NCBI RefSeq assembly: GCF_004799445.1 | Contig: NZ_SSNA01000104.1 | Coordinates: 1-51,733 of the forward strand | Direction: 5' to 3' | Source of the DNA: Bradyrhizobium sp. | Lineage (GTDB): Bacteria > Pseudomonadota > Alphaproteobacteria > Rhizobiales > Xanthobacteraceae | DNA: 51,733 nt | Part shown: positions 19,088 through 26,950 of the stretch, piece by piece | Numbering within the stretch: position 1 is the first letter of the stretch | Layout: each line of letters begins with the position of its first letter | Notes under the pieces: generated by a model | The model's database searches: none | The model's input: only the letters and a program-made list of their open reading frames with translations | Told to the model about the DNA's origin: nothing | Translations under genes and position numbers: made by a program

Positions 19088-19130
19088 GCGAAGCGCACAT
19101 CGCGGACCGGATGCCGGGAGCAACGCGCCG

Positions 19131-20057
19131 ATGCTGATCTATGCGCTCGTCGCCGGCGTGCTGTTCGGCCTTTATTTCAGCCTGGTCGGGATCGGCCTCA
19201 ATCTCGTGTTCGGCGTCATGCGCATCGTCAATCTCGCGCATGGCGACTTCCTGATGCTGGGCGCGTTTGTGGCGTTTGGCGTCGTCACGCTCGCGGGTAT
19301 CGATCCCCTGTTTGCGGTGCCGCTGGCGTTCGTGATTTTCCTGATGGTCGGCGTGCTCCTGTATTGGGTGCTGGTGCCGCGGCTGCAGGGATCGGCCAAT
19401 CCGGAAATGCTGTCGATCATCCTGTTCTTTGGGTTGTCGCAGGTGATCGAGGCGGTGACGACAATTTTCTTCGGCACCAGCGAACGCTCGATTCAAAGCC
19501 GCGCGCTCGGCACGGTGTTTTCGACCATCAAGGTCAAATTGTTCGGCGGCAAGCCGGATGCTGGCGGCCCGGTGCAGATCTTCGGCCAGGGATTTCCGGC
19601 TTCCTGGGTGATCGCCGCCGCCACCAGCCTGATCGCGATTGCGCTTGTCTACGTCTATTTGTACCGCACCCGGCTCGGTACGCTGACCCGCGCCGTGATG
19701 TCGCGGCGCGATGAGGCTTTCGCGACCGGCATCGATGTCGACCGCGTCTCGGCCGCGGCATTCGGCATCGGATTGGGGCTTGCGGCGGTCGCCGGCATCT
19801 TTGCGCCCTTCATGTTCGGATCGGTGACACCGGCATTCGGCGCCGATGCGACGGTGACGTCATTTGCCATTGTGGTGCTGGGATCGCTCGGCAACCCTCT
19901 CGGCACCGCGCTCGGCGGCGTCGTTTACGGCGTCTGCTACATGCTGGTGCAGACCTATCTCAGCTCATGGGCGGATCTGTTGCCCTATGTGCTGCTGATC
20001 TTCATCCTGCTGCTTCGGCCGAGCGGTCTGCTTGGAAGGCGGGTGCGCGTTGCCTAG
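19131..20057 (+). CDS. ABC transporter permease, LivH type
   Basis: An inner-membrane permease subunit of 308 residues with about eight hydrophobic segments. The family signature GLNLVFGVMRIVNLAHGDFLMLGAF appears near the N-terminus. Later blocks include FATGIDVDRVSAAAFGIGLGLAAVAG (the EAA-like coupling loop region) and VLGSLGNPLGTALGGVVYG. It pairs with the LivM-type protein that overlaps its 3' end. A glycine/proline-containing loop in the middle (SERSIQSRALGTVFSTIKVKLFGGKPDAGG) is longer than in plain LivH. Confidence 0.9.
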   Translation: MLIYALVAGVLFGLYFSLVGIGLNLVFGVMRIVNLAHGDFLMLGAFVAFGVVTLAGIDPLFAVPLAFVIFLMVGVLLYWVLVPRLQGSANPEMLSIILFFGLSQVIEAVTTIFFGTSERSIQSRALGTVFSTIKVKLFGGKPDAGGPVQIFGQGFPASWVIAAATSLIAIALVYVYLYRTRLGTLTRAVMSRRDEAFATGIDVDRVSAAAFGIGLGLAAVAGIFAPFMFGSVTPAFGADATVTSFAIVVLGSLGNPLGTALGGVVYGVCYMLVQTYLSSWADLLPYVLLIFILLLRPSGLLGRRVRVA

Positions 20058-20970
20058 CGCCCTCAAGCACATGTTGTTCATCGTCGCGCCGCTGCTCGCC
20101 GTCTTCGCGGTGCTGCCGGGGGTCTACCAGAACCATCTGCTGCTGTTCAATTTCGTCATCTTTCTGATTCTCGCCCAGGGCGTGAACATCATCTATGGCT
20201 TCACCGGCTATCTGCCGTTCGGCTATGTCGGCTTCTTCGGCGCCGGGGCCTACGGCTTTGCGATCCTGGTGATGCATTACCAGGCGCCGGCGGTTGTGGC
20301 GGTGCTGGTTGCCGGGTTGGTCGGCGTCGCGCTCGGGCTGTTGCTGACACCGCTATTGCGGCTATCCGGCGCCTATTTCGCCATCGCCAATCTCGCGGCC
20401 TCGCTCGCGGTGTTGCACTTCGTCGCCAATCCGGCGCTCGAGAACATCACGCGCGGACCGTACGGCGTCTCGCTCACGGGTACTTTCAACCCGACACTCG
20501 CCTATACGGCCGCGCTTGTGGTGCTGGCGCTGACGCTCGGTGCGGTCGTGTTCCTGAAAAACTCCCGCTTTGGTCTCGCGTTACAGGCGGTACGGGAAGA
20601 TGCCGTCAGCGCGTCGATGGCGGGGGTCAATGTGGTGCGCATGCGCGTGATCGCGTGGCTGGTTTCCGCGCTGGTCGCGGGCCTCGCCGGCGGCGTCTAT
20701 GCCTGGTACGTTTCGGTCTTCTACCCGGACAATGTCTTCAGCGGCGAGTTCAGCATCTTCGCCATCGTGTTTGCGCTGTTTGGCGGCGTTGCCTCGATCT
20801 GTGGTCCGATCGTCGGCGTCATCCTCCTCTATGGCATCTACAATCTGATCGGATTCACCACGCCGCAATACTTCCAGCTGATCTACGGACTATTGATCAT
20901 GGGGCTCGTGCTGTTTCTCCCCGCAGGCCTGGTGTCCCTCGCGACGCGGAGGGGCTGGCATGTCCCCTGA
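20032..20970 (+). CDS. ABC transporter permease, LivM type
   Basis: Second permease subunit, up to 312 residues, with about eight to ten membrane segments. Family motifs are QGVNIIYGFTGYLPFGYVGFFGAGAY and GLALQAVREDAVSASMAGVNVVRMRVIAW (the ATPase-coupling loop). The start is uncertain: TTG at 20032, TTG at 20050 (overlapping the previous stop) and ATG at 20071 are all in frame. GGAAGG at 20034-20039 would suit the TTG at 20050. Either way the reading frame overlaps or abuts LivH, as expected in a translationally coupled operon. Confidence 0.88.
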   Translation: MEGGCALPSALKHMLFIVAPLLAVFAVLPGVYQNHLLLFNFVIFLILAQGVNIIYGFTGYLPFGYVGFFGAGAYGFAILVMHYQAPAVVAVLVAGLVGVALGLLLTPLLRLSGAYFAIANLAASLAVLHFVANPALENITRGPYGVSLTGTFNPTLAYTAALVVLALTLGAVVFLKNSRFGLALQAVREDAVSASMAGVNVVRMRVIAWLVSALVAGLAGGVYAWYVSVFYPDNVFSGEFSIFAIVFALFGGVASICGPIVGVILLYGIYNLIGFTTPQYFQLIYGLLIMGLVLFLPAGLVSLATRRGWHVP

Positions 20971-21691
20971 TACCGCACCCATCCTCAACGTCGCCAAATT
21001 GACAAAACGCTTCGGCGGCTTTTACGCGCTCGACGGATTGAGTTTCCATGTCGCCGCCGGCGAAATTCTGGGATTGGTGGGCCCCAACGGCTCCGGCAAG
21101 ACCACCGCGATCAATGTGATCTCCGGCCTCTACGCCCCCGACGGAGGCGAGGTGGTGCTGGATGGCGGCTCGATCGGCGGGGTTGCGTCGCACCGGCTGG
21201 TTCATCGCGGCATCAACCGCACCTTCCAAATCCCTAAGCCGTTCTTGTCGCTGACGGTGCGGCAGAATATCGAGGTCGCGCTGGCCTACGGGCGGGCAGC
21301 GGTGGCGCCGCCTGACATGGCAGCCCTGCTCGACGAATATCGGCTTACCGATGTCGCCGACCGGCCGGCGGCCGATCTGAATAACGCGCAGCAAAAGATG
21401 CTCGATCTGGTGCGGGCGCTCGCCACCCGACCTCGGCTTTTGCTGCTCGATGAACTGGCCGCCGGGCTCAATCCGGCGGAGCTCGACTGGATCGCCGAGC
21501 GGATCAAGGCGCTGGCGCGGAGCGGGGTGGCGATCATCGTGGTCGAGCATCTGATGGGCTTCATCGAGCACATCACCGATCGCGTCATTGTCATGAACGC
21601 CGGCAAGGAGATTTTCGAAGGCAAGCTCGCGGTCGCGGTGCAGGTTCCGCAGGTCATCGAGGTGTTCCTGGGAGGCGAGCATGCCGCCTGA
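20960..21691 (+). CDS. ABC transporter ATPase, LivG type, with degenerate signature motif
   Basis: A 243-residue ATPase of the Liv/HAAT family. Walker A is GPNGSGKTT and the Q-loop region reads NRTFQIPKPF. Walker B is LLLLDELAAGLNP, which keeps the catalytic Asp-Glu, and the switch His is in IIVVEHLM. The ABC signature, normally LSxGQ, reads LNNAQQKMLDLVRAL, lacking both the Ser and the Gly that contact ATP across the dimer. Loss of these in one of two paired ATPases creates an asymmetric transporter with one weakened site. The ATG at 20960 overlaps the LivM stop by 11 bases, preceded by GGAGGGG. Confidence 0.88.
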   Translation: MSPDTAPILNVAKLTKRFGGFYALDGLSFHVAAGEILGLVGPNGSGKTTAINVISGLYAPDGGEVVLDGGSIGGVASHRLVHRGINRTFQIPKPFLSLTVRQNIEVALAYGRAAVAPPDMAALLDEYRLTDVADRPAADLNNAQQKMLDLVRALATRPRLLLLDELAAGLNPAELDWIAERIKALARSGVAIIVVEHLMGFIEHITDRVIVMNAGKEIFEGKLAVAVQVPQVIEVFLGGEHAA

Positions 21692-22400
21692 GGCCGCGCC
21701 GCTCCTGAAGGCGGAGGGGGTCGACGCCGGCTACGGCACCATGCAGGTGCTGTGGGGGGTCGATCTCGACGTCCGCGCCGGCGAGACCGTGCTGCTGCTC
21801 GGGGCCAACGGCGCCGGCAAGACGACCTTTCTCAAATCGCTGGTCGGTCTGGTCGAGGCACGGCACGGCAGCATCACGCTTGGCGACGAAGACGTGACGC
21901 GGATGCGCTCCAGCGACCGGATGCGGCTCGGCATGACTTACATGTCGGAACTCGCGGTGTTTCCCGACCTGTCGATCGAGGAAAACATCCGCGTCGGCGC
22001 GCAGGCGCTGGGGCATGCCGATCCCGGCGCCCGGGTCGAGGAACTCTATGGCCTATTCCCGGCACTGCGCGAAAAACGCCGGGCGCCGGCGTCCAGTCTC
22101 TCCGGTGGCCAGCGCAAGATGCTTGGCATCGCCAAGGCGCTTGCCGCGGAGCCGCGTCTTTTGGTGATGGACGAACCCTCGGCCGGGCTGTCGCCGCTGT
22201 TTGTCAAGGAAGTCATTCGAATCCTGAGCGATCTGCGCGGACGGGGGCTTGCGCTCCTGATCGCCGAGCAGAATATCGGTTTCCTCGAAGTGGCGACGCG
22301 GGTATTCGTGCTGGAAGGCGGGCGCATCCGCTTTTCCGGTACGGTTGCGGAAATGACCGACAACGAAGCGTTGCGGCGCGCATATTTCGGACTGAAGTGA
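21681..22400 (+). CDS. ABC transporter ATPase, LivF type
   Basis: A 239-residue ATPase partner of the LivG-type protein. It has a complete set of motifs: Walker A GANGAGKTT, signature LSGGQRKMLGIAKAL, Walker B LLVMDEPSAGLSP and the H-loop position occupied by Q in LLIAEQNIGF, as is usual for LivF. With the degenerate signature in LivG, this subunit supplies the only canonical LSGGQ of the pair. The start overlaps the livG-type stop by 11 bases, and its TGA shares the A of the next ATG. Confidence 0.9.
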   Translation: MPPEAAPLLKAEGVDAGYGTMQVLWGVDLDVRAGETVLLLGANGAGKTTFLKSLVGLVEARHGSITLGDEDVTRMRSSDRMRLGMTYMSELAVFPDLSIEENIRVGAQALGHADPGARVEELYGLFPALREKRRAPASSLSGGQRKMLGIAKALAAEPRLLVMDEPSAGLSPLFVKEVIRILSDLRGRGLALLIAEQNIGFLEVATRVFVLEGGRIRFSGTVAEMTDNEALRRAYFGLK

Positions 22401-23749
22401 TGCGAACGATCAGGATCGGATCAGGCGCGGGCTATTCGGGCGATCGCATCGAGCCCGCCGTCGAGCTCGCCGAAAGAGGCGAGATCCAGTATCTGGTGTT
22501 CGAGTGCCTCGGCGAGCGTACGGTCGCGCTCGCCCAGCAGGCGCGCATGAAAAATCCGGAAGCCGGCTACGATCCGTTGCTCGAGGAGCGGATGCGCGCG
22601 GTATTGCCGGTCTGTGCCGCCAGGGGCATCAGGATCGTCACCAATATGGGTGCGGCGAATCCGGTTGCCGCAGCGCGCAAGACCGCCGAGATTGCGAAAT
22701 CGCTGGGACTCTCTGCGCTGAAGATCGCCGCAATCGTCGGCGATGACGTGCTCGATGCCTGCAAGGCGCGCGACCTGCCGATCATGGAGTTCGACGGCAC
22801 GATCAAGCAGCTCGGCAACCGGCTGTTGTCGGCCAATGCCTATCTCGGCGCCGAGCCGATGGCGGAGGCGCTCGGTGGCGGCGCCGATGTCGTGATCACC
22901 GGGCGTGCCTCCGATCCCGCGCTGTTTCTGGCGCCGATGATCCACGCGTTTGGCTGGGCGATGGATGACTGGAATCTGCTGGGGCAGGGCACCGTGGCCG
23001 GCCATCTGCTCGAATGCGCCGGCCAGATCACCGGCGGCTACTTCGCCGATCCGCCCTACAAGAATATTCCCGATCTGGCGCGGCTCGGCTTTCCGATCGG
23101 CGAAGTCGGCGAGGACGGCAGCCTCGTCATCACCAAGGTCGCGGGCTCCGGCGGCGCGGTGACCGAGCAGACCTGCAAGGAGCAGCTGCTCTACGAGGTG
23201 CACGACCCCACCCGGTATCTTCAGCCCGACGTGACGGCGGATTTCTCGCAGGTGAGGATCGAGCAGATCGGCAAGGACCGCGTGCGCATCAGCGGCGGGC
23301 GCGGCAGCCGACGCACCGGAACGCTCAAGGTTTCGGTCGGCTATCTCGACAGTTTCATCGGCGAGGGCCAGATTTCCTATGCCGGTCCCGGCGCATTGGC
23401 GCGCGGAAGGCTGGCGCTCGACATCGTTCGTGAGCGGTTGAAACTGACCGGCGTCGCGGCCAGCGAGTTGCGGTTCGAGCTGATTGGCGTCGATTCCCTG
23501 CATGGCGCCCAGGTCTCCGCCCACGCCAACGAACCCTATGAGGTCCGCGTGCGGGTTGCCGGCCGCACCGAGAACCTGCGCGAGGCGGTCAGAATCGGCA
23601 ATGAGGTCGAAACGCTCTACACCAATGGACCGGCCGCCGGCGGCGGGGCGTTCAAATCGGCGCGCGATGTCGTCGCCGTCGCCTCGGTCCTGCTGCCGCG
23701 CGAATTGGCGGCGCCGCGAGTCCAATTTGTCGGGGGCGAGTTGCGATGA
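22400..23749 (+). CDS. AtuA-like protein (DUF1446, acyclic terpene utilisation family)
   Basis: A 449-residue member of the DUF1446/AtuA family, whose biochemical role is not established. The first member, AtuA, belongs to the acyclic terpene (citronellol/geraniol) gene cluster of Pseudomonas. Typical segments are RIGSGAGYSGDRIEPAVELA at the N-terminus, TNMGAANPVAAA, DVVITGRASDPALFLAP, GQITGGYFADPPYKNIPDL and LIGVDSLHG. The start at 22400 shares one base with the preceding TGA (TGATG), so it is coupled to the transporter genes. It lacks the extra C-terminal ferredoxin-like domain that many relatives carry; that domain is encoded by the next small gene. Its place suggests it handles the transported compound after CoA activation. 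Confidence 0.85.
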   Translation: MRTIRIGSGAGYSGDRIEPAVELAERGEIQYLVFECLGERTVALAQQARMKNPEAGYDPLLEERMRAVLPVCAARGIRIVTNMGAANPVAAARKTAEIAKSLGLSALKIAAIVGDDVLDACKARDLPIMEFDGTIKQLGNRLLSANAYLGAEPMAEALGGGADVVITGRASDPALFLAPMIHAFGWAMDDWNLLGQGTVAGHLLECAGQITGGYFADPPYKNIPDLARLGFPIGEVGEDGSLVITKVAGSGGAVTEQTCKEQLLYEVHDPTRYLQPDVTADFSQVRIEQIGKDRVRISGGRGSRRTGTLKVSVGYLDSFIGEGQISYAGPGALARGRLALDIVRERLKLTGVAASELRFELIGVDSLHGAQVSAHANEPYEVRVRVAGRTENLREAVRIGNEVETLYTNGPAAGGGAFKSARDVVAVASVLLPRELAAPRVQFVGGELR

Positions 23750-24066
23750 AGCTGCGCGAGATCGCCCATTCCCGCACCGGTGACAAGGGCAATACCTCCA
23801 ACATTTCCGTGATCGCCTATGACGCGAAACACTATCAGCTGCTGCTCGAGCAGGTCACGAGCGCACGGGTCAAGGCGCATTTCGCCGGTGTTGTCGAAGG
23901 CGAGGTTGTCCGCTATGAGCTGCCCAACATATCGGCGTTGAATTTTGTCATGGCCTGCGCGCTGGGCGGTGGGGTGACGCGGTCACTCGCGCTCGACGCG
24001 CATGGCAAATCGCTGAGCTCGGCATTGCTCGATCTGGAAATCGAAGCCGTTCCGGACAATAAATAG
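23746..24066 (+). CDS. Small AtuA-like ferredoxin-fold domain protein
   Basis: A 106-residue protein matching the domain usually found at the C-terminus of DUF1446/AtuA proteins: LREIAHSRTGDKGNTSNISVIAYD, then VVRYELPNISALNFVMACALGGGVTRSL. It overlaps the AtuA-like gene by four bases (ATGA), so the two are almost certainly made together and form a complex. In several genomes the two parts are one polypeptide; here they are split. No cysteine cluster is present, so the 'ferredoxin' label refers only to the fold. Confidence 0.85.
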   Translation: MKLREIAHSRTGDKGNTSNISVIAYDAKHYQLLLEQVTSARVKAHFAGVVEGEVVRYELPNISALNFVMACALGGGVTRSLALDAHGKSLSSALLDLEIEAVPDNK

Positions 24067-24089
24067 CCGATCGACGAGGCGACAGCACC

Positions 24090-25442
24090 ATGCCGAACAC
24101 CCCGACACTGGCCGCACTGGCCGACGATCTCGAACATGGCCGCACCAACGCCAGAAAACTCGTCGACGAATGCCTTGAGAGGATCTCCGACAAATCCGGC
24201 GAGGGCCCGCGGGCCTTCGTTCATGTCGATGTCGAGGCGGCGATTGAGGCGGCGAAAGCGATGGACCGGTTGCGCCAGGTCAGGGCGGCGCCGTCGCCGT
24301 TCGCCGGTATTCCGATCTCGATCAAGGACCTGTTCGATATCAAGGGACAGGTGACCCGCGCGGGCTCCCGGGCGCTGGAGGATTCGGCCCCGGCGGAAGC
24401 GGATGCGCCCGTGGTGGCGCGGCTGCGCCGTGCCGGCTTCATCGTGATCGGCCGCACCAACATGACCGAATTTGCCTATTCGGGCATCGGCATCAATCCG
24501 CATTACGGCACACCGAAAAGCACCTGGCAGCGCCGCGCCGGCCACGTGCCCGGCGGATCGTCCTCGGGGGCTGCGGTATCGGTCGCCGATGGCATGGCGC
24601 ATGGCGCGCTCGGTACCGATACCGGCGGCTCGTGCCGGATACCGGCGGCCTATAACGGCATCGTCGGGTTCAAGCCGACGCAGCGGCGGGTGCCGCTCGC
24701 GGGCGGCGTGCCGCTGTCGTTCACGCTCGACAGTTTCGGGCCGCTGGCGCGCACGGCTCAGTGTTGCGCGGTGCTTGACGCGGTGCTCGCCGATGATCCG
24801 GTGCAGCCGCTGCAGCCGCGTCCGATCAGGGGCATGCGGCTGGCGGTGCCGACCACGGTCGCGCTCGATGATCTCGAGGACACGGTGGCGCGGACCTTCG
24901 AAAGGGCGCTGGAAACGCTGTCGCATCACGGCGCGCTGATCGAGCGGATCGCGGTGCCGGAATTCCTCGATGTCGGGGTGATGAACACCAAGGGTGGCTT
25001 TGCCGCGGCGGAAAGCTATGCCTGGCACCGCTATCTGATCGCCAGCCATGGCGACGTCTACGATCCCCGCGTCTCCAGCCGGATCCTGCGCGGCGAGACG
25101 ATCAGCGCTGCGGACTATATCGATCTGTTGGAGGCGCGAAAGTCGCTGATCGCGCGCGCCACGGTTCGTCTCGCGCCCTATGACGCGCTGGTGATGCCGA
25201 CCTCGGCGATCACGCCGCCGCGGATCGCCGACCTCGCTGACGACAAGGCGTTCACCAAAGCGAACCTGTTGTCGCTGCGCAATTGCACGCTGATCAACAT
25301 GATCGACGGTTGCGCCATCTCGCTGCCCTGCCATCGCGAAGGGGAAGCGCCGGTTGGACTGATGCTCGCCGCATCCGGCGGATCGGATCGCCGCATTTTC
25401 GAACTGGCGGCGGCCATGGAGGCTGTACTCGAAATCGCGTGA
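24090..25442 (+). CDS. Amidase (amidase signature family)
   Basis: A 450-residue amidase-signature hydrolase. The Ser-cisSer-Lys triad is visible: Lys in GIPISIKDLFD (about residue 79), the cis-Ser region in PGGSSSGAAVSVADG (about 154) and the nucleophile in TDTGGSCRIPAA (about 177). It would hydrolyse an amide or ester in the cytoplasm. It follows the small AtuA-like gene by 23 bases and probably ends the operon that starts at 17840. No signal peptide is seen. The substrate is unknown; relatives include Glu-tRNA amidotransferase subunit A, but there are no gatB or gatC genes here. Confidence 0.9.
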   Translation: MPNTPTLAALADDLEHGRTNARKLVDECLERISDKSGEGPRAFVHVDVEAAIEAAKAMDRLRQVRAAPSPFAGIPISIKDLFDIKGQVTRAGSRALEDSAPAEADAPVVARLRRAGFIVIGRTNMTEFAYSGIGINPHYGTPKSTWQRRAGHVPGGSSSGAAVSVADGMAHGALGTDTGGSCRIPAAYNGIVGFKPTQRRVPLAGGVPLSFTLDSFGPLARTAQCCAVLDAVLADDPVQPLQPRPIRGMRLAVPTTVALDDLEDTVARTFERALETLSHHGALIERIAVPEFLDVGVMNTKGGFAAAESYAWHRYLIASHGDVYDPRVSSRILRGETISAADYIDLLEARKSLIARATVRLAPYDALVMPTSAITPPRIADLADDKAFTKANLLSLRNCTLINMIDGCAISLPCHREGEAPVGLMLAASGGSDRRIFELAAAMEAVLEIA

Positions 25443-25502
25443 TAGAGGCAGTTGCCGGAAATCGGGTGGCGCAGCGCGTCCTGATTTGCGAAAATCGTCG
25501 TC

Positions 25503-26252
25503 ATGAAATCAGCCGCACAAAACATCCGTCCCGCACCGTCGCCATCCTCGATTCCCGCGCGCGTTGCCGCGATCGATTGGGAACGGGCGGAGGGAGACCT
25601 CGACGCGCAGGGTTGTGCCGTCCTCAAGGGGTTGCTCTCGGCGGAAGAATGCCGCGCGCTTGCGTTACTTTATCCCGACGACCAGCATTTCCGCAGCCGG
25701 GTGGTGATGGGGCGCCACGGCTTTGGTAGCGGTGAATACAAATACTTCTGCTATCCACTTCCGCAATTGATCGCGGAATTGCGGCCGGCGCTCTATGCGC
25801 GGCTCTGCGGCGTTGCCAATCGCTGGAACGAAGCGATGGGCATCGATATCCGCTACCCCGGGGACCGCGCAGCATTCCTGAAACGCTGCCATGCCGCCGG
25901 ACAGGCAAGGCCGACGCCGCTGCTGCTGCAATATGGAACTGGCGACTACAACTGCCTGCATCAGGATCTCTATGGCGAGCACGTCTTCCCGCTACAGGTT
26001 GCGATCCTGCTGTCGGAACCGGACCGCGACTTCCGGGGCGGTGAATTCGTGCTGACCGAGCAGCGGCCGCGGATGCAGTCGCGGGCTGAAGTGGTGCCGC
26101 TCCTGCAGGGCGATGCGGTGGCATTTGCTGTGCATCACAGGCCGGTGCAGGGGACGCGCGGATTCTATCGCGTTAATCTGCGCCATGGCGTGAGCCGGAT
26201 CCGATCGGGCCACCGTCATACCGTCGGCGTGATCTTCCATGATGCCAAGTAA
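25503..26252 (+). CDS. 2OG-Fe(II) oxygenase (COG3826/PF09859 type)
   Basis: A 249-residue dioxygenase of the conserved family listed as COG3826. The iron ligands are His and Asp in YNCLHQDLYGEHVFPLQVA and a distal His in HRHTVGVIFHD or HGVSRIRSGH. The 2-oxoglutarate-binding Arg is probably in RGFYRVNLRHGVSR. The block FRGGEFVLTEQRPRMQSRAEVV is highly characteristic of this family. Its substrate is not established, although the Pfam description links it to damaged DNA. It lies 11 bases upstream of alkB, so the two are co-transcribed and may act on the same kind of damage. Confidence 0.85.
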   Translation: MKSAAQNIRPAPSPSSIPARVAAIDWERAEGDLDAQGCAVLKGLLSAEECRALALLYPDDQHFRSRVVMGRHGFGSGEYKYFCYPLPQLIAELRPALYARLCGVANRWNEAMGIDIRYPGDRAAFLKRCHAAGQARPTPLLLQYGTGDYNCLHQDLYGEHVFPLQVAILLSEPDRDFRGGEFVLTEQRPRMQSRAEVVPLLQGDAVAFAVHHRPVQGTRGFYRVNLRHGVSRIRSGHRHTVGVIFHDAK

Positions 26253-26263
26253 GTAAGGGCCCC

Positions 26264-26917
26264 TTGACGGCGGATTTGTTCGAAACGGTTGCCGATGTCC
26301 GTCCGTCGTTCGAGGTGATCGCGGTGGGCGCCGCGCTGCTGCGCGGTTTCGCCGGTCCGCTGGAATCCGAACTGATGACAGCATTGCGCGATGTGGTGGC
26401 GCAGGCGCCGTTTCGCCGCATGGTGACGCCGGGCGGCCATCAGATGTCGGTGGCGATGACCAATTGCGGCAGCGCCGGCTGGATCACCGATCGTACCGGC
26501 TATCGCTATGGTGCCGACGATCCGGAAACGGGAAAGCCCTGGCCGGCGATGCCGGCCTTGCTCCGCGACCTCGCCGGGCGGGCGGCCGACCACGCGGGAT
26601 TTGCCGGGTTTTCACCGGATGTATGTCTGGTCAACCGCTACGTCCCCGGCGCGCGCATGTCCCTGCATCAGGACCGGGACGAACTGGATTTCGGCGCGCC
26701 GATTGTCTCGGTATCGCTCGGTCTGCCCGCGATCTTCCTGTGGGGTGGGCTGAAACGCAGCGACAAGCCGCGCCGGTTTCGGCTCGAGCATGGCGACGTC
26801 GCGGTCTGGGGCGGGCCGGCGCGGCTCAACTTTCACGGCGTCGCGCCGCTTGCCGACGGCGAGCATCCCCTGATGGGCCGGCAGCGCATCAATTTGACGT
26901 TCAGGAAGGTGCGGTGA
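26264..26917 (+). CDS. alkB: DNA/RNA demethylase AlkB (2OG-Fe(II) oxygenase)
   Basis: Oxidatively removes N1-methyladenine and N3-methylcytosine lesions. At 217 residues it has nearly the length of the E. coli protein. It contains MSVAMTNCGSAGWITD (nucleotide-lid region), VNRYVPGARMSLHQDRDE (Fe ligands His and Asp), the distal His in LNFHGVAPL and the 2OG-binding Arg pair in RQRINLTFRKVR. The start is a TTG at 26264; no in-frame ATG lies upstream, and the first residues align with the family. Translation is probably coupled to the upstream oxygenase, whose stop is 11 bases away. It ends 34 bases from the convergent ptxE gene. Confidence 0.95.
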   Translation: MTADLFETVADVRPSFEVIAVGAALLRGFAGPLESELMTALRDVVAQAPFRRMVTPGGHQMSVAMTNCGSAGWITDRTGYRYGADDPETGKPWPAMPALLRDLAGRAADHAGFAGFSPDVCLVNRYVPGARMSLHQDRDELDFGAPIVSVSLGLPAIFLWGGLKRSDKPRRFRLEHGDVAVWGGPARLNFHGVAPLADGEHPLMGRQRINLTFRKVR

Positions 26918-26950
26918 CGGGGACTTTGTCGCCGCAGCCGCGCTCGCAAC

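Noticed and set aside
22421..25334. Long minus-strand open frames opposite the AtuA-like and amidase genes
   Set aside because: The plus-strand proteins have clear family motifs and overlapping operon starts; the opposite frames have no recognisable domain or ribosome binding site.
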